A DNA stretch of 64,000 nucleotides from assembly GCA_029945375.1 (NCBI GenBank), contig CM057065.1, forward strand, positions 1-64,000, in the 5' to 3' direction. The notes under the pieces were generated by a model. The model was not told the DNA's origin, ran no database searches, and saw nothing but the letters and a program-made list of their open reading frames with translations. Source of the stretch: Agaricus subrufescens (lineage: Eukaryota; Basidiomycota; Agaricomycetes; Agaricales; Agaricaceae). This document shows positions 32,580 through 44,326 of this stretch, in pieces. A program made the translations under genes and the position numbers. Every line of letters begins with the position of its first letter. Position 1 is the stretch's first letter.

Positions 32580-35500
32580 CCTCTGAAGATCAAATCGATC
32601 AAATTGATCTTCAGAAATCATCAGGACAAACACTTCTAGTCCCAACAAAACTACACACCAAAAATAATCAACATGACGTTGAAGCTCTACTAGATTCAGG
32701 AGCTAGCGGAAACTTTGTTGATCATCAATTAGTCGACAACTATCATCTCCAAAAATATCCACTAAAAGAAGTGCGATATACATTAAATGCAGACGGATCA
32801 CGAAACTCTGCGGGAAAATGCTCTCATTACGTTAAAATGAAAATCACAATCAATAACAAGACAATGATAATCAAACCAAGAATAGTTTCTCTTGGCAAAC
32901 ATAAACTATTTTTGGGAATTACGTGGTTAAAGAAATTCAACCCAGATATTGATTGGCAGGCACCATCATTATCGTGGAGAGATGAAAACCATATTCCAAT
33001 ACCATTAAAACATGCTCTCAAAATCAATTCTATAAATAAAATCTACCAAGAGATCAACTACAAAACAAATGCATCACAACAATTAGCAAAGAATGCTAAT
33101 TTTAAAAAGGAATCGACCCACTCAAAGTCATACCTAGAAGATATCATAGATTTCTCAAAGTATTTGACAAACAAAAATCAGAAAGATTACCCCCACGACG
33201 AGAATGGGATCACAAAATTGATCTTATACCGGAATTTAAACCAAAACGCATGCCGATATATGCTCTAACACCTAAAGAAGAAAAGAATTGGGCAAGTTTA
33301 TAGAAGAAAACCTACGAAAGGGATATATCCGCCCTTCAGAATCGCCAATGGCATCATCATTCTTCTTTGTAGGAAAGAAGAGTGGAGACTTACGCCCATG
33401 CCAAGATTACCGATATCTAAATCAAAACACTATCAAGAATGCTTACCCAATTCCTAACATTTCGAGCATAATGAACAAATTAAAAGGATCAAAATATTTT
33501 ACCAAGCTAGACGTCAGGCTTGGATACAACAATGTGAGAATACGTCAAGGAGATGAATGGAAAGCTGCCTTCAGAACACCGCAAGGGTTCTATGAGCCCA
33601 CAGTTATGTTCTTTGGAATGACCAATTCACCAGCAACATTCCAGTCCATGATGAACTCCATATATAAGGACCTCATTGACTCAGGAGGAGTCATAATCTA
33701 CATGGACGACATACTGATTCATGCTGATTCAAAACAACGATTACATGAATTGACTCTACTAGTTCTAAAAATACTCCAAAGAAACAAACTCTATCTAAAG
33801 ACAGAAAAATGCGAATTCGAGAAAGATCGACTAGAATATCTCGGAGTTGTCATTACTCATGACTCCATCGAGATGGAATCAACCAAACTCAATGGAATTT
33901 CTGACTGGCCTACTCCAAAAACAGTCAAGAATGTCAGACAATTCTTAGGATTCTGCAACTTTTATCGCAAATTCATCAAGAATTATGCTCATATTGCACA
34001 ACCCCTATACCAATTAACCAAGAAAACCACAAAATTCGAATGGAATTCAAACGCACAAGCAGCATTTGAAAACCTGAAATTACAATTCCTTGAACGACCA
34101 ATACTCCAAATAGCTGATCAAAATAAACCATTCGAGATCGAATGTGATTCATCAGCATACGCAACCGGAGCAGTACTACTCCAAAGGGACACCAATGGAG
34201 ATAAACATCCAGTTGCCTATTTCAGCCAAGCATTAAACGCAGCTGAAAGAAACTATCATGTTTCAGACTAAGAATTCCTAGCAATCATCAGAGCGCTAAA
34301 GGAATGGAGACACTACTTAGAAGAATCAAACCATCCAGTCACCATTTGGTCAGATCACGAAAATCTTACTAGATGGAGAGAACCACAACAATTGAATTGC
34401 TGCCAAGCCCGATGGACGTTATACATGACTCAATTCAACTATGTCATAAAACATTTAGCGGGAACCAAAAATAAATTGGCTGATGCACTCAGCAGAAGAC
34501 CAGACCTAGTCCCAGAAGGGAAAGACAATGAAAATATCACCACTTTACCTCCTGAGAACTTCATTAACTTCTTGACAGAAGAATTAATGACTCAAATTAA
34601 CAATGACAAATCTCTAGTCACATTATCTGACAGATATACCAAAAACGAGGAAGACAATTTCTACAAATATCAAGGAAGAATAGTTATTCCAGACAACCCA
34701 ATAATTAAGAAGCGAATCTTAATAAACGCACATGACCATGAGTCATCAGGACACCCAGGAATAACAGGAACCTTGAGAAAACTCACTAAAGAAGTATACT
34801 GGCCAGGAATGGGAACTTACATCCAAAACTATGTCAAAGGTTGCCCCATTTGTCAACAGTACAAAATTAACCGACATCCTACCAAACCACCCATGCAACC
34901 TATTTTGGGACCAGGATCAACTAAACCCTTTACACAAATATCCATGGATCTCATCACGGATCTACCACCGGACGGATCATATGATTCAATATTGTCCATA
35001 GTGGACCATGGACTTACAAAAGGGATAATCCTTACAGCTACTCGAAAAATAGCTACAGCTGATGATATAGCTGAAATCCTTATTGAGAAAGTGTTTTCTA
35101 AATACGGCACCCCCCAAAAGATTATTTCAGACAGAGACTCTCATTTTGCAGCCAAATCTATGCAGAAACTTTATGAAAAGCTAAATATAGCACCAGCATT
35201 CTCAACGGCATATCATCCACAAACAGATGGAATAACAGAACGGTACAATCAAGAAATCAAATTCTATCTCGCAGTTTACACTTCTAAAAATCCAAACGAC
35301 TGGAAAAGAGCCTTACCTATGATAGAATTTGTACACAACACTAAACCACATTCAGGAAGAACACACACACCCTATGAATTAATCATGGGATACAACCCTA
35401 AAGCATTCATATCTCACGAAGAGTCAAACTCACCAGCAATCAAAGAAAAGACACTATTCTTAGAACAGACTCAACAAGCAGCATTGGAAGCACATGAACG

Positions 35501-36019
35501 CGCACGACTCATTATGAGTAACTGCAAAAATAAACCATGGAATCCATTCAAAGAAGGAGACAAAGTATGGCTAGATAATTGAAATCTACCCATGCCATAT
35601 GAGTCAAAGAAACTCAACCAACGACGAGAAGGTCCCTTCACCATAACAAAAAAGATCTCTCCCGTAGTCTACGAATTAAAACTCCCAGACAGATGGAAAA
35701 TTCATAACAGATTTCACGCGTCATTGCTAACACCAGTCACAGAGAATGACATTTATGGGAAACATAATCTAGAATCCCCACCAATACTAGTGTCAGGAGA
35801 AGAAGAATATGAAGTAGAAGCTATTATCAATCATTGAGTTAGAAGAAAGCGTGGAGTCAACAATTGACTCAGAATGACTACAGAATACCTAGTCAGATGG
35901 AAAGGCTATGGTCCAACTGAGGATTCTTGGGAAATCAAAAATGACTTGGAAAATGCAAAAGAGGCACTTGAAGAGTATAAAAGGAACAGAAAATTACCAG
36001 CAACAGACATCAGTCAATG
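32580..36019 (+). pseudogene. Gypsy pol with chromodomain
   Basis: Protease DSGASGNFVD at about 32,693. Two one-base deletions in A runs (near 33,157 and 33,283) shift frame. RT begins near 33,288 with the YMDD motif intact (about 33,700). RNase H ([15 protein letters not shown]) is cut by TAA at 34,269-34,271. Integrase has HH-CC zinc residues (HDHESSGHPG, CPICQQ), the catalytic region DRDSHF and TDGITERYNQE, then TGA at 35,580-35,582. The C-terminal part contains KISPVVYELKLP and a chromodomain (YLVRWKGYGPTEDSWE), interrupted upstream by TGAs at 35,835 and 35,865. Chromodomains of this kind can guide integration to marked chromatin. Confidence 0.9.
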
Positions 36020-36283
36020 ACCAACTCAACCAACTCAACTACCTCAAACTCTACATCTCCTGTCATAAATGCCAAGAATTCACACTCTGAAACCCAGAGT
36101 GTCCACCAGGACATCACACCCCCTTCCATATCAGTCCAGGATAAGACTGATCACCACCAAATTCAACTATCCTCTCTTATTATTCTCAATACCAACAACT
36201 GGCAAGAAAATGTCCAAGATCTTGGTACACCACAACTGAAAACACTTCTTCCATACCCGCTGTGCCTTGAAATCATGACATAA
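36017..36283 (+). other. Small frame after Gypsy pol
   Basis: 88-codon Thr/Ser/Asn-rich frame from ATG, directly after the chromodomain region. It may be only the 3' untranslated part of the element. No recognisable domain; low-complexity composition. Confidence 0.25.
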
Positions 36284-36409
36284 TCACAAAACTCAATTTT
36301 ATAACACGTAATAAACCAATACATGGCAAATCTATATAAAAGAAGAATAAAATAAAATAAACTGAGAGACAAATTGTTCAATAATCAGAAATCATGTCCA
36401 TACATTCAA

Positions 36410-36937
36410 CTACTTACTACCAAACCTAGAAAGAACAAGATTCCAAATACGGATATAATTAAAAAATTCATCTTCTCCGTATATCCCCACTACCTGCCCC
36501 TTAATTGAGAACTCAAATAATGCCACTCCACTCAATGACAAAACAGATACCATGACCTCCACCAAATCCTTTGGTATCCCCTCAGTATGATTGATGGAAA
36601 TATAATTTGGACAATGATATATCCGAGTGTCAAATGCAGCTCGCTTACTCCTATGCATAGTCATAGGAATAAGGACTCAGTTGTATTGCTCAAATAAAGC
36701 AATATGATGGTTCCAAACCAGAGAATGATTTGGAAGATCAATGGAAAACAGAAAACAAGTCGTGGTAAGACTCAAGAAAAGAGTAGCATCAGAAATAGAT
36801 GCTGGAATACCTGCCAACACACAAAGTTGCTGGAGGTAGTTGATGAGGATATCATCATCAGGAATGGTGATAGAGGGTTTACGAGTACCCCAACAGATAA
36901 AAGAAGATGAGAGCGAGTTAATGAATGAAGTGAACAT
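36410..36937 (-). pseudogene. Antisense frame between Gypsy pol and 3' LTR
   Basis: Minus-strand frame of about 175 codons starting MFTSFINSLSSSFICW, with one TGA (36,677-36,679) after which the same frame stays open to 36,410. Composition is protein-like: balanced residues, a hydrophobic stretch (LFLSLTTTCFLFSIDLP), and a C-terminal part (FDTRIYHCPNYI, VALFEFSIKGQVVGIYGED). It is not low-complexity, unlike the sense strand. I do not recognise the protein. It could be a captured host sequence or an accessory antisense ORF. Confidence 0.45.
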
Positions 36938-37089
36938 GAGTGTCGATGGTTGTAATGCAAGAAAGAATCTTTACAAGACAATTCAAACACTATACCGGAT
37001 CTTGCATCAGAATTAAACCAAACAACAAACAACATCCCAAATGACACTGATAGATCAAAAGATAATATCTAATTAAGGAAACAGATCAC

Positions 37090-37332
37090 TTGTCTTCCTT
37101 ACACTGCAGGAATTCTAGCAAACCTAAACACCAGCAATCCCCAACACCAGGGCTGAGCACTCCAAACCTAAATATGGACGACTATCAACCACCCTTGATA
37201 GAAAATCCAGCATCTATACAAACCCATCTTCCCATCACTGCCACAGTCTTATTGAATCTCCAAGAGATGCATCAGGACTATCTTTGGAGAATTGCAGCCT
37301 ATCTTCTGTGGGAAATAGTCAGACCAAGATGA
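37090..37332 (+). other. Small frame before Gypsy 3' LTR
   Basis: 80-codon plus-strand frame (the start shown is near a TTG/ATG cluster; a definite Met occurs in NLNMDDYQPP). No known domain. It lies between the antisense frame and the polypurine tract. The remaining sequence 37,333-37,582 shows nothing recognisable apart from the tract. Confidence 0.2.
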
Positions 37333-37582
37333 AAGGGCTTACTTTGATTTCAAAACCTGGATGGAAATGGGGAAGTCAGAAGGTATACAAGTGTGACAAG
37401 TGTGGAATTTAGTAGCGGAACATCTGAAGAGAAAGCATAGTTGTGAACAGTACTCAGGAGATGACAAATATGAGAAGTCACAAGACTTCCAACATGACAA
37501 AGTAACTGAGTACAATATCAATGAGAAAGGTAATCTTGATTTGTAAATTTAGATGTGGACATTTAGTTTACGAAAGGGATAA

Positions 37583-38123
37583 TGTTATGATTTCAATTTC
37601 TTTTCTTATCTAATATGCCTACTTTTGCTGATGTAATTGTATCAAATATTGTTTTTCTTTTCTTATGTAATATTTCTTAGTCAGCAAAGTCAAGAATCTT
37701 CCAACTCACAGTTATGAGTCGTTCTGACTTATACTGACTTGGAGGACTTATATGACTTGATACGACTCATTATGATTAGTTATGACTTATTATGACTAGT
37801 TACAACTGGATATGACTCCTATTAGTATTACATAAGTAGATACTCGCTGTAGTATATAAACCCCTCAACTCAACCATGTAGAAACAATGTTTCTACTTGG
37901 TTAGGTAGAGACTAATACTAAGCCTTTATCTAAAAGCTCTAGAACCTATAAGTCTTAATTACTAAGCTCTCTCTTTTGCTTGTATAATTGTCTCAGTATT
38001 ATTACCTCTGAAGTTGAATCTCCATTCAACCGAGAAGGCTCCTTTAATATGCTCTATCAGTAACTGCGTTATCGGTAGTGATGTATCGCCCCAGCTTAGG
38101 ACCAGGCTGGGGTCACTATAACA
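37583..38123 (+). repeat. Gypsy 3' LTR
   Basis: 541 bp, same length as the 5' LTR, with about 14 transition differences counted by eye and no transversions or gaps. Followed by the TCAGG target duplication. Confidence 0.93.
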
Positions 38124-38697
38124 TCAGGAAGTTTCAAACATTCCCATCTTTGGGATATCACAAGGACAGGAAATCACGTTGCATATGTATTTGTGAGAAA
38201 GTGCCTTTGTATGTGAACTCCTTCTTTACTGCATTCCACATGGCAGAGGCTGTCAGCTGAGATGACACAACCAGCAGAGTAGAATTCAGTAACCTTTGGG
38301 ATAACAGAGACATGCATATACTTTCATTTCAATCCCAATCACAAATTTCAGTGACAGTCCCAAGGAGTACAGTGGGAGAGGTGGTAGGTGATGTGGAGTC
38401 AACAGTGGTAGCAGTACCAGATGCAGAACTAGAGTGAGGACGTTGACAAGCAGTACTAGCAGACGAGGTAGAAGATGAGGCAGAAGACATTTTGCAGACA
38501 GGACAGATACAAGAGCCATCAAAGTGGCTCCATAGTCCCTTACCATGGACAGCCATTTCAAATCACAATCTAAAGATTGCCCAATTTTTCCCAGCTTGAT
38601 CCAACATGGGGACAGATGAGGGTAACACATTGTTGACACCAGTTGACATTATTTTGATATGCAAGATAATAAACTTGTTTTGTCTTTAGCAATGGGC
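38124..38697 (-). pseudogene. Copia family C gag, N-terminal part
   Basis: On the minus strand a gag frame starts MSTGVNNVLPSSVPMLDQAGKNW near 38,645 and continues to 38,129, where the Gypsy target site interrupts it; it resumes at 29,597. The start resembles Copia gag openings (a short Met-led segment, then a Trp-containing amphipathic stretch). A frame change separates the two readable parts. The leader between 38,645 and the primer-binding site at 38,699-38,710 is non-coding. Confidence 0.7.
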
Positions 38698-38710
38698 AGG
38701 GCCCATAACC

Positions 38711-39064
38711 TGTAAGAACAATAAGACTTAGTTGCTTGGTATAGAGACAAGAACTATATTAACCTGTAAGAACAATAAGACTAAGGTATTATGAGTAAAC
38801 ATGAGTGGTGAGTTGTGAGAGTAATAGTAACTGACCTCAGTTGCTCAGTATAGAGACAAGAACTGAGGTGTCTGGTACAAAATGTCCGCTTAAATACCTG
38901 GTATTCTACACATGGACATGTGTGAAGCATTAAATAAAAGATAATTGCATAGACTTAAAAGAACAACAAAGAATGTTCTACAGTCCAGTTGAACATGTCG
39001 TGCACATGCCTAGACAATGGGCATCAGTGGCACTCAGTGAGTGCTTGTGTGTTGCATTCCAACA
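38711..39064 (-). repeat. Copia 5' LTR, family C
   Basis: 354 bp on the minus strand, TGTTGGAATGC at 39,064 to TTCTTACA at 38,711, followed by GGTTATGGGCCC (38,699-38,710), the same half-tRNA primer site as families A and B. A 20-bp repeat (ACCTGTAAGAACAATAAGAC on the plus strand) occurs twice, once abutting the primer site. The LTR start cuts the 3' end of the P450 gene. Confidence 0.85.
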
Positions 39065-41061
39065 TCATCCAGGCTTGGTTTGATATCGAATACCATCAAA
39101 ACATGCGTAACCGTTGAGAACAAACCAGCATCACTGAAATATCACCCAGGACAGGACCTTCTGGCCATCAGCAAAAGGTTTGGCTACTTGAAGCTACTTG
39201 AAGCTACTTGAGAGCTACTTGAGAATTTTCAAGTAGCCCTCAAGTACCTTCAAGTAGCTTCAAGTAGCCAAACTTTTTGCTGATGTGCCAAATCCAAATG
39301 ATGCGACGTTGGGGTCACGAATATTTGGATCAATCTCCCCATCTTTTAGGAAGCGCTCTGGGTTGTAAATGAAAGGGTTTTCATAGACCTGAGGGTCGTG
39401 AAGAATGGACCTGATCGAAGGTCAATCAGAAACATAGCAAGTGAGGGATCGTTGAGTGAGCTGCCTGTTGGCTCACCATGCATTCCCGATCACATGAGTA
39501 CCTTTTGGGATATAATATCCGTTATATTCATCCGCATTAGAGCTCATATGGGCAACAGCTAGAGAAAATTGAAGTGGAATTAGTTTCGGGTTTTGACATG
39601 GAAGGGATAAAGACCTAGTGGTGTGACCGGCTGCCATCGCCCCAATTCTTTTATAATCGCATTCATATACGGAAGATTTGGTCTGTCATTAAACTCGGGT
39701 AGGCGGCCACCAAGGACGCGATCGAGTTCAGCCTGTGCCTTCTTTTGGACATCTGGATAGAGGGCCATAGCCATGAAAAACGATGTTAATTTTGAAACGG
39801 TCTAGTATTGCTGCTCAGAATATTTGCTAAAACAACCGATCTTATCCTTACCGTGTCCGCGCCCCCTGTAGACAATTGTGAGTAGAGAAAAGAGCAGAGT
39901 CGTAGAAATGGAACTCACCAACAAACGCAGTAGCACATGCATCGCGTCGTACGAATTCTTCATCTTTACTCTCTGCACTACCATCATCGGGCATATCTTG
40001 AATCATTTCTGTAGCAATACATGGTTTGGCTGTTCCCGCTGCCTAATCGCACCGTCAGTGCTCCAATCACCAAACGAGAAAGATAAACCCCTACCATTTG
40101 TTCCTTTACCCAATCCCAGAGACTATTGGCGACAATCAGGTTTACGTCGCGCCACATCTTCGCTTTATTTTTCCATCCAGCTCCGGGGAACCATTGCGGA
40201 ATGATTTTCATGGTAGGGAAGAGGTCCACTAAGAAAGTGCCCGGGTTTCCAGCGGCAGCAACTCCTGCAAGAGTATATTCGACGTGTTCTATATAAGACT
40301 CATTTTCTTCCGCGGTCGTGCCATACACGGACTTTAGGATGCTGTCCGCAAAAGCGCTATTCGAGTACCATTAGATGTAAAATCCCCCTCAGAAATGAAT
40401 GACAAAAAAAAAACTTGCTATCTGATGTGGTACATGAACTTTTCCGGAGACTCCAATAGTCGCCTGAGATATACGCGGGAGGTATCGACGAGGATCGGGT
40501 GATACTTGTGGACCACATTGGGATGGAAGTGATCATGGAAAGCGCGACGGCGGCGTCTCCACCCCGTTCCATACCCTCGCATTACGAAATTATAATCCGA
40601 ACCCATCCTGAAATAAGTCTCAATCAACAAGCGCACTGTTTATCTGACAGTGGAAGTTTACAAACAATTCATTCAGCATCACGAAGCGAGGGCGGTCGGA
40701 GTAATTGGACGATCGTCGCTCAAAGATGTCAAATGCTTTTTCAAGGTTTCCGAGGATAAGGAAACCATAGCCAAAAACTTTGAAGTAGACCATGTCACCT
40801 AATTTCAACTTGTAAGACAAGCCTAGCCAGGATTAAGAACGGCAGAGATTCACCATATATCTTGGACCATTTATCATACTCCAACCACGGCTTGTATCTG
40901 GGAAATGCGAACAAACTACCGATAATAGGGTAGCCTTTCGGGCCCGGTGGTAGCGGTAGGTTGTTCGGATTTTCTTTACGTTCCTGTATATATCTGTGAA
41001 GGCACCAAGTACCGAGCACGATACCGGCGAAGATGGGAATTTCTTTGGAGAAGGAAAGCAT
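39065..41061 (-). pseudogene. Cytochrome P450 pseudogene
   Basis: Minus strand, start ATG at 41,061 with an N-terminal membrane anchor and the proline hinge LPLPPGPKGYPIIG. About eight exons with 45-60 nt introns encode DMVYFKVFG, ERRSSNYSDRPRFVMLNEL, GYGTGWRRRRRAFHDHFHP, AGNPGTFLVDLFPTM and the C-terminal half with an ExxR motif (KELGRW) and PERF (YNPERFLKD). The heme loop begins FGFG at about 39,290, is interrupted by a 120-bp fold-back element, and resumes RRSCPG. The next codon is TGA (39,142-39,144), where Arg is usual. The last residues are cut by the Copia LTR at 39,064. The architecture is that of basidiomycete microsomal monooxygenases of the CYP64/CYP5144 kind; the exact family is not assigned. 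It cannot bind heme as it stands. Confidence 0.88.
39166..39285. mobile_element. Fold-back MITE in P450 heme loop
   Basis: 120 bp, ends CATCAGC/GCTGATG, inverted along nearly the whole length. The arms consist of tandem CTACTTGAAG-like decamers (several per arm) around a centre at about 39,230. It could form a near-perfect hairpin. The flanks are TCTGGC on the left and TGCC on the right, consistent with a short imperfect target duplication. No coding capacity. Confidence 0.85.
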
Positions 41062-41922
41062 GGCGGTGCGATGAATGATTGGAATGCAATGACACGTTTT
41101 ATAGCTGGGGGCGTACGTTATCGTCATAGATAGCATCGTAAATAACTTCGGCTTGAGTGCTCACATCTGTGCTTCTTTGTCCGAGGTAATCGCTTTGGAG
41201 TAATATGAGGAATGTTGGGGTGGACATTAGATGGAGTTCTTAACTCGTACATTGGCTGGTGTTTATGTGCTATAGACACGAGACCCTCGATCCGAAGGGC
41301 AAGCCTTCAATAGGATTTACGAAAGCGTGAAGTCTGTAGTAACACCCCTAGTCCTTTTAAGAGAACTTTTATCCGATATGAATCCTATGTTTGGAGTGTT
41401 AGAGAATATGGAGTACAAATTGTGTTACAGTACCACATCATTGGGGCGACAACTGACCCGAACGCCTCAGACCCTCTAAACTAGGGGTAGAAGATGCTTC
41501 GTCGACGAAATGAAGGCAATATCGAATTAAGGAACATTGCTGCTGTTCGCACGTTCTGGCCATTAAGCTTTTTGCCAAGTGGAGTGTGTGAGGTGTATGG
41601 TAGTCGAGGACACAAAAATAATTCTGGCGTTGAATAACATATTCAGTATTGATCGATGTGATCCCACCGCCGGCTGAGGCGTTGCGGTAAACACGCTCAC
41701 CTTTGGTAGCGGAAGTGTCAAGCTACACAAGGGATTTCCGAATGCAATGTTCAATGTAGAGTGGTTATTTAAAGGACGCAAGTGATGTAATTCCTGATGG
41801 TCACATAGTAACAATCTATGTCACCTCAAGTTATCCATACACGAATTATATTAAACCAAGAAACAAAATACACTGGTGTACAACAACTATACCAAGTAAA
41901 GAAAAAGAAGCAGATATCTTTA
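41062..41922. other. Intergenic region, P450 promoter side to H2B 3' end
   Basis: About 860 bp without a credible gene. It should hold the former P450 promoter near 41,062-41,200 and the H2B 3' UTR near 41,880-41,922. I see no repeat or RNA gene in it. Confidence 0.5.
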
Positions 41923-42532
41923 TTACTTGGTGCCAGCCGACGAGAATTCTAGGATAACAATCAGTCAAGCTGTTCATCAAACAAGATTTTCACAACACGT
42001 ACTTGTTACCGACTTGGTGCCTTCAGAGATGGCGTGCTTCGCGAGTTCACCAGGTAGAATGAGACGGACTGAAGTTTGGATCTCGCGAGACGAGATGGTA
42101 GATTTCTTCGAGTACGAAGCGAGTTCTACGAAAAGCAAAGATCAATATAATGAGATTGAGAATATAGAAAGAGCCTTACTTGAAGCTTCGGTGGCAATAC
42201 GTTCAAAGATATCATTGACAAAGCTGTTGAGGATAGCCATAGCCTTGTTGGAGATACCGGTATCGGGGTGCACTTGTTTGAGAACTAGAATGATAACATG
42301 TTAGGATTACCACAAGTCTGGAGACCAAAGCGTGCACACCTTTGTAGATATACGACGAGTAAGTCTCCTTTCTGACCTTCTTGCGCTTCTTCTTTTCTCC
42401 ATCAGCGCCCGCCGCACCACCGGCAGTCTTGGTCTTCTTTGCGGCCTTGGAGCCTTCGGAGGCCTTTGCGGGGGCCTTGGAGGCAGTGGAAGCGGGAGCC
42501 TTGCCGGCAGTCGAGGCGGGTTTGGGAGCCAT
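41923..42532 (-). CDS. Histone H2B
   Basis: Start ATG at 42,532, stop TAA at 41,923-41,925, four exons. The lysine/alanine-rich tail ([15 protein letters not shown]) is followed by [17 protein letters not shown], then [31 protein letters not shown], the central and C-terminal helices ([39 protein letters not shown] region) and the end KFSSAGTK. All are standard H2B features, including the C-terminal Lys that is the usual ubiquitin site. It pairs with H2A in the nucleosome. It is divergently transcribed from the H2A gene across 190 bp. Introns are 50-67 nt. Confidence 0.97.
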
Positions 42533-42722
42533 TGGGATGAGCGGGCGGGTGCGTGGGTCGTGCGTGTGGCAGGGAGCCAGAGCCGGTCGCCGCGAATGGC
42601 CCGGCTTATATAGCTACACGTGACGTTGCATCTGTTTGTCACCCGCGACGCGTCTTGTTTAATGAGTCTCCGCTGCTATAAATACCGCTGTCCGGGGCAA
42701 ACGTACCCCCCCAAATATCATC
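42533..42722. promoter_or_regulatory. Shared divergent H2B/H2A promoter
   Basis: 190 bp between the two start codons. TATATAAG on the minus strand (42,605-42,612) faces H2B and TATAAATA (42,677-42,684) faces H2A. A CACGTG box is at 42,617-42,622 next to TGACGT. The arrangement suits coordinated S-phase expression, as usual for H2A/H2B pairs. Confidence 0.7.
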
Positions 42723-43246
<524 letters not shown>

Positions 43247-43283
43247 TAGAACTTGTGATATTATTTATTTATATAATGTATAT

Positions 43284-44326
43284 TTAATCTGTACTATCCC
43301 TCACCAACTTGACCTTGGTTTTACGCATCTTTTCTGAACGCTGCGACGAAGGAAGAAGAAAGCCATGTAAACTAGGTACGAGATTGGTGATTTGAGCTGT
43401 TGTCGGATTTTGAATGACTTGAACAATGGATTGGGATTCGACGCTGTGGATTGTGATGCTGTCATCAGGTAGCAGTGACATGATATACGGATAGTCGAGG
43501 CCTGGAGAACGATGTTAATTGGCCTCACGAGATAATTCAGATACGTACAGATGCCTTTGGGATACGTCTGCCACTCAAGGGTACCTCTGACGGGATCGCC
43601 GTCACCGGTGATAAAGACACCCAAGGCGCTGGAACCGGTCCAACTGGTAATCAGAAATTCATTTTCGCCAATAACGGTCACGAGGGGCTTGACTGGCCAG
43701 GGAGGAGGGTCTTCAGTCTGTCGCAGGGGCAAGAGTTGGAAGAGGGAGGGCTGATCGAGATCAACCATGTTGTAGTACTCGCTGTCGGCGTAGCAGAGAG
43801 AGTGGCCTATCCTGCGGGCGGTGAGGGCGAGGGGAGATCCTGCGGGTAGAGGGATTTCCTGGAAGAGTTCAGCCACAGCAAGAACGAAGAAAGACAAACA
43901 AACCTTTTGATAAAAGAGCTTGTCGTTTCTGAGCGAAAACATGGCGATGCCGGAGCGCTTGATGACAGAAAACTCGACGGGTTCGCTGACGAGCACGGGA
44001 GGCCGCTGGAGATGGCGGTGGTCGACAGCAAAGGCGAGGACATTGCGGACGGGCTTTATGTTGACGGGGTCGAGGGCGGGCAGGGCGTAGACGAAGATCT
44101 GGTGGTCGGCGAGGACGAGGAGGCGGGCGACGGACGGGAGGAGGACGAGGTCGGCGACGGGCTTCGGGCCGGGGAGGGTCTGTGCGGCGGCGGGGAGGCC
44201 GTTGTCGAGGCGGAGGAGCGCGCCGGAGGCCGCGCCGAGGATGATGTCGCCGCCGAGGGCCTGGGCGGCGGAGATCTGGGCGAGGTCGGCGGGGACGGCG
44301 AGCGGCTGGAGGGCAAAGGACGACAT
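43284..44326 (-). CDS. CNH-domain protein (Vps3/TGFBRAP1-like N-terminal part)
   Basis: Minus strand, start ATG at 44,326 (MSSFALQPLAVPADLAQIS), three exons joined across short introns near 43,880 and 43,530, stop TAA at 43,284-43,286; about 315 residues. It reads as a beta-propeller CNH domain: GDIILGAASGALLRL, LADHQIFVYALP, LCYADSEYYNMVD, FLITSWTGSSALGVF, GDPVRGTLEW, and LDYPYIMSLLPDDSITIHSVESQSIVQVI at the C-terminal side. In CORVET-type tethers (Vps3, TGFBRAP1) this domain is followed by several hundred residues of helical repeats. Here the gene stops after it, and H2A follows tail to tail 37 bp away. The family link is by motif recognition; the short length is unexplained. Confidence 0.65.

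Larger units (their letters stand above)
29598..38123 (+). mobile_element. Complete Ty3/Gypsy chromovirus-type retrotransposon
   Basis: 8.5 kb bounded by 541-bp LTRs with TGTTAT...ATAACA ends and a TCAGG target duplication (29,593-29,597 and 38,124-38,128). It lies in the gag of a Copia element. Order: LTR, candidate self-priming site, gag with CCHC knuckle, protease, RT, RNase H, integrase, chromodomain, about 1.5 kb of extra sequence including an antisense frame, polypurine tract (GAAAGGGA), LTR. I count about 14 differences between the LTRs, all transitions. The coding region has at least four TGA stops, one TAA and two single-base deletions, so it is inactive. Confidence 0.92.

Noticed and set aside
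39166..39285. P450 heme-loop hairpin as an intron
   Set aside because: No GT...AG borders fit the frame, and its full-length inverted symmetry is that of a fold-back element.
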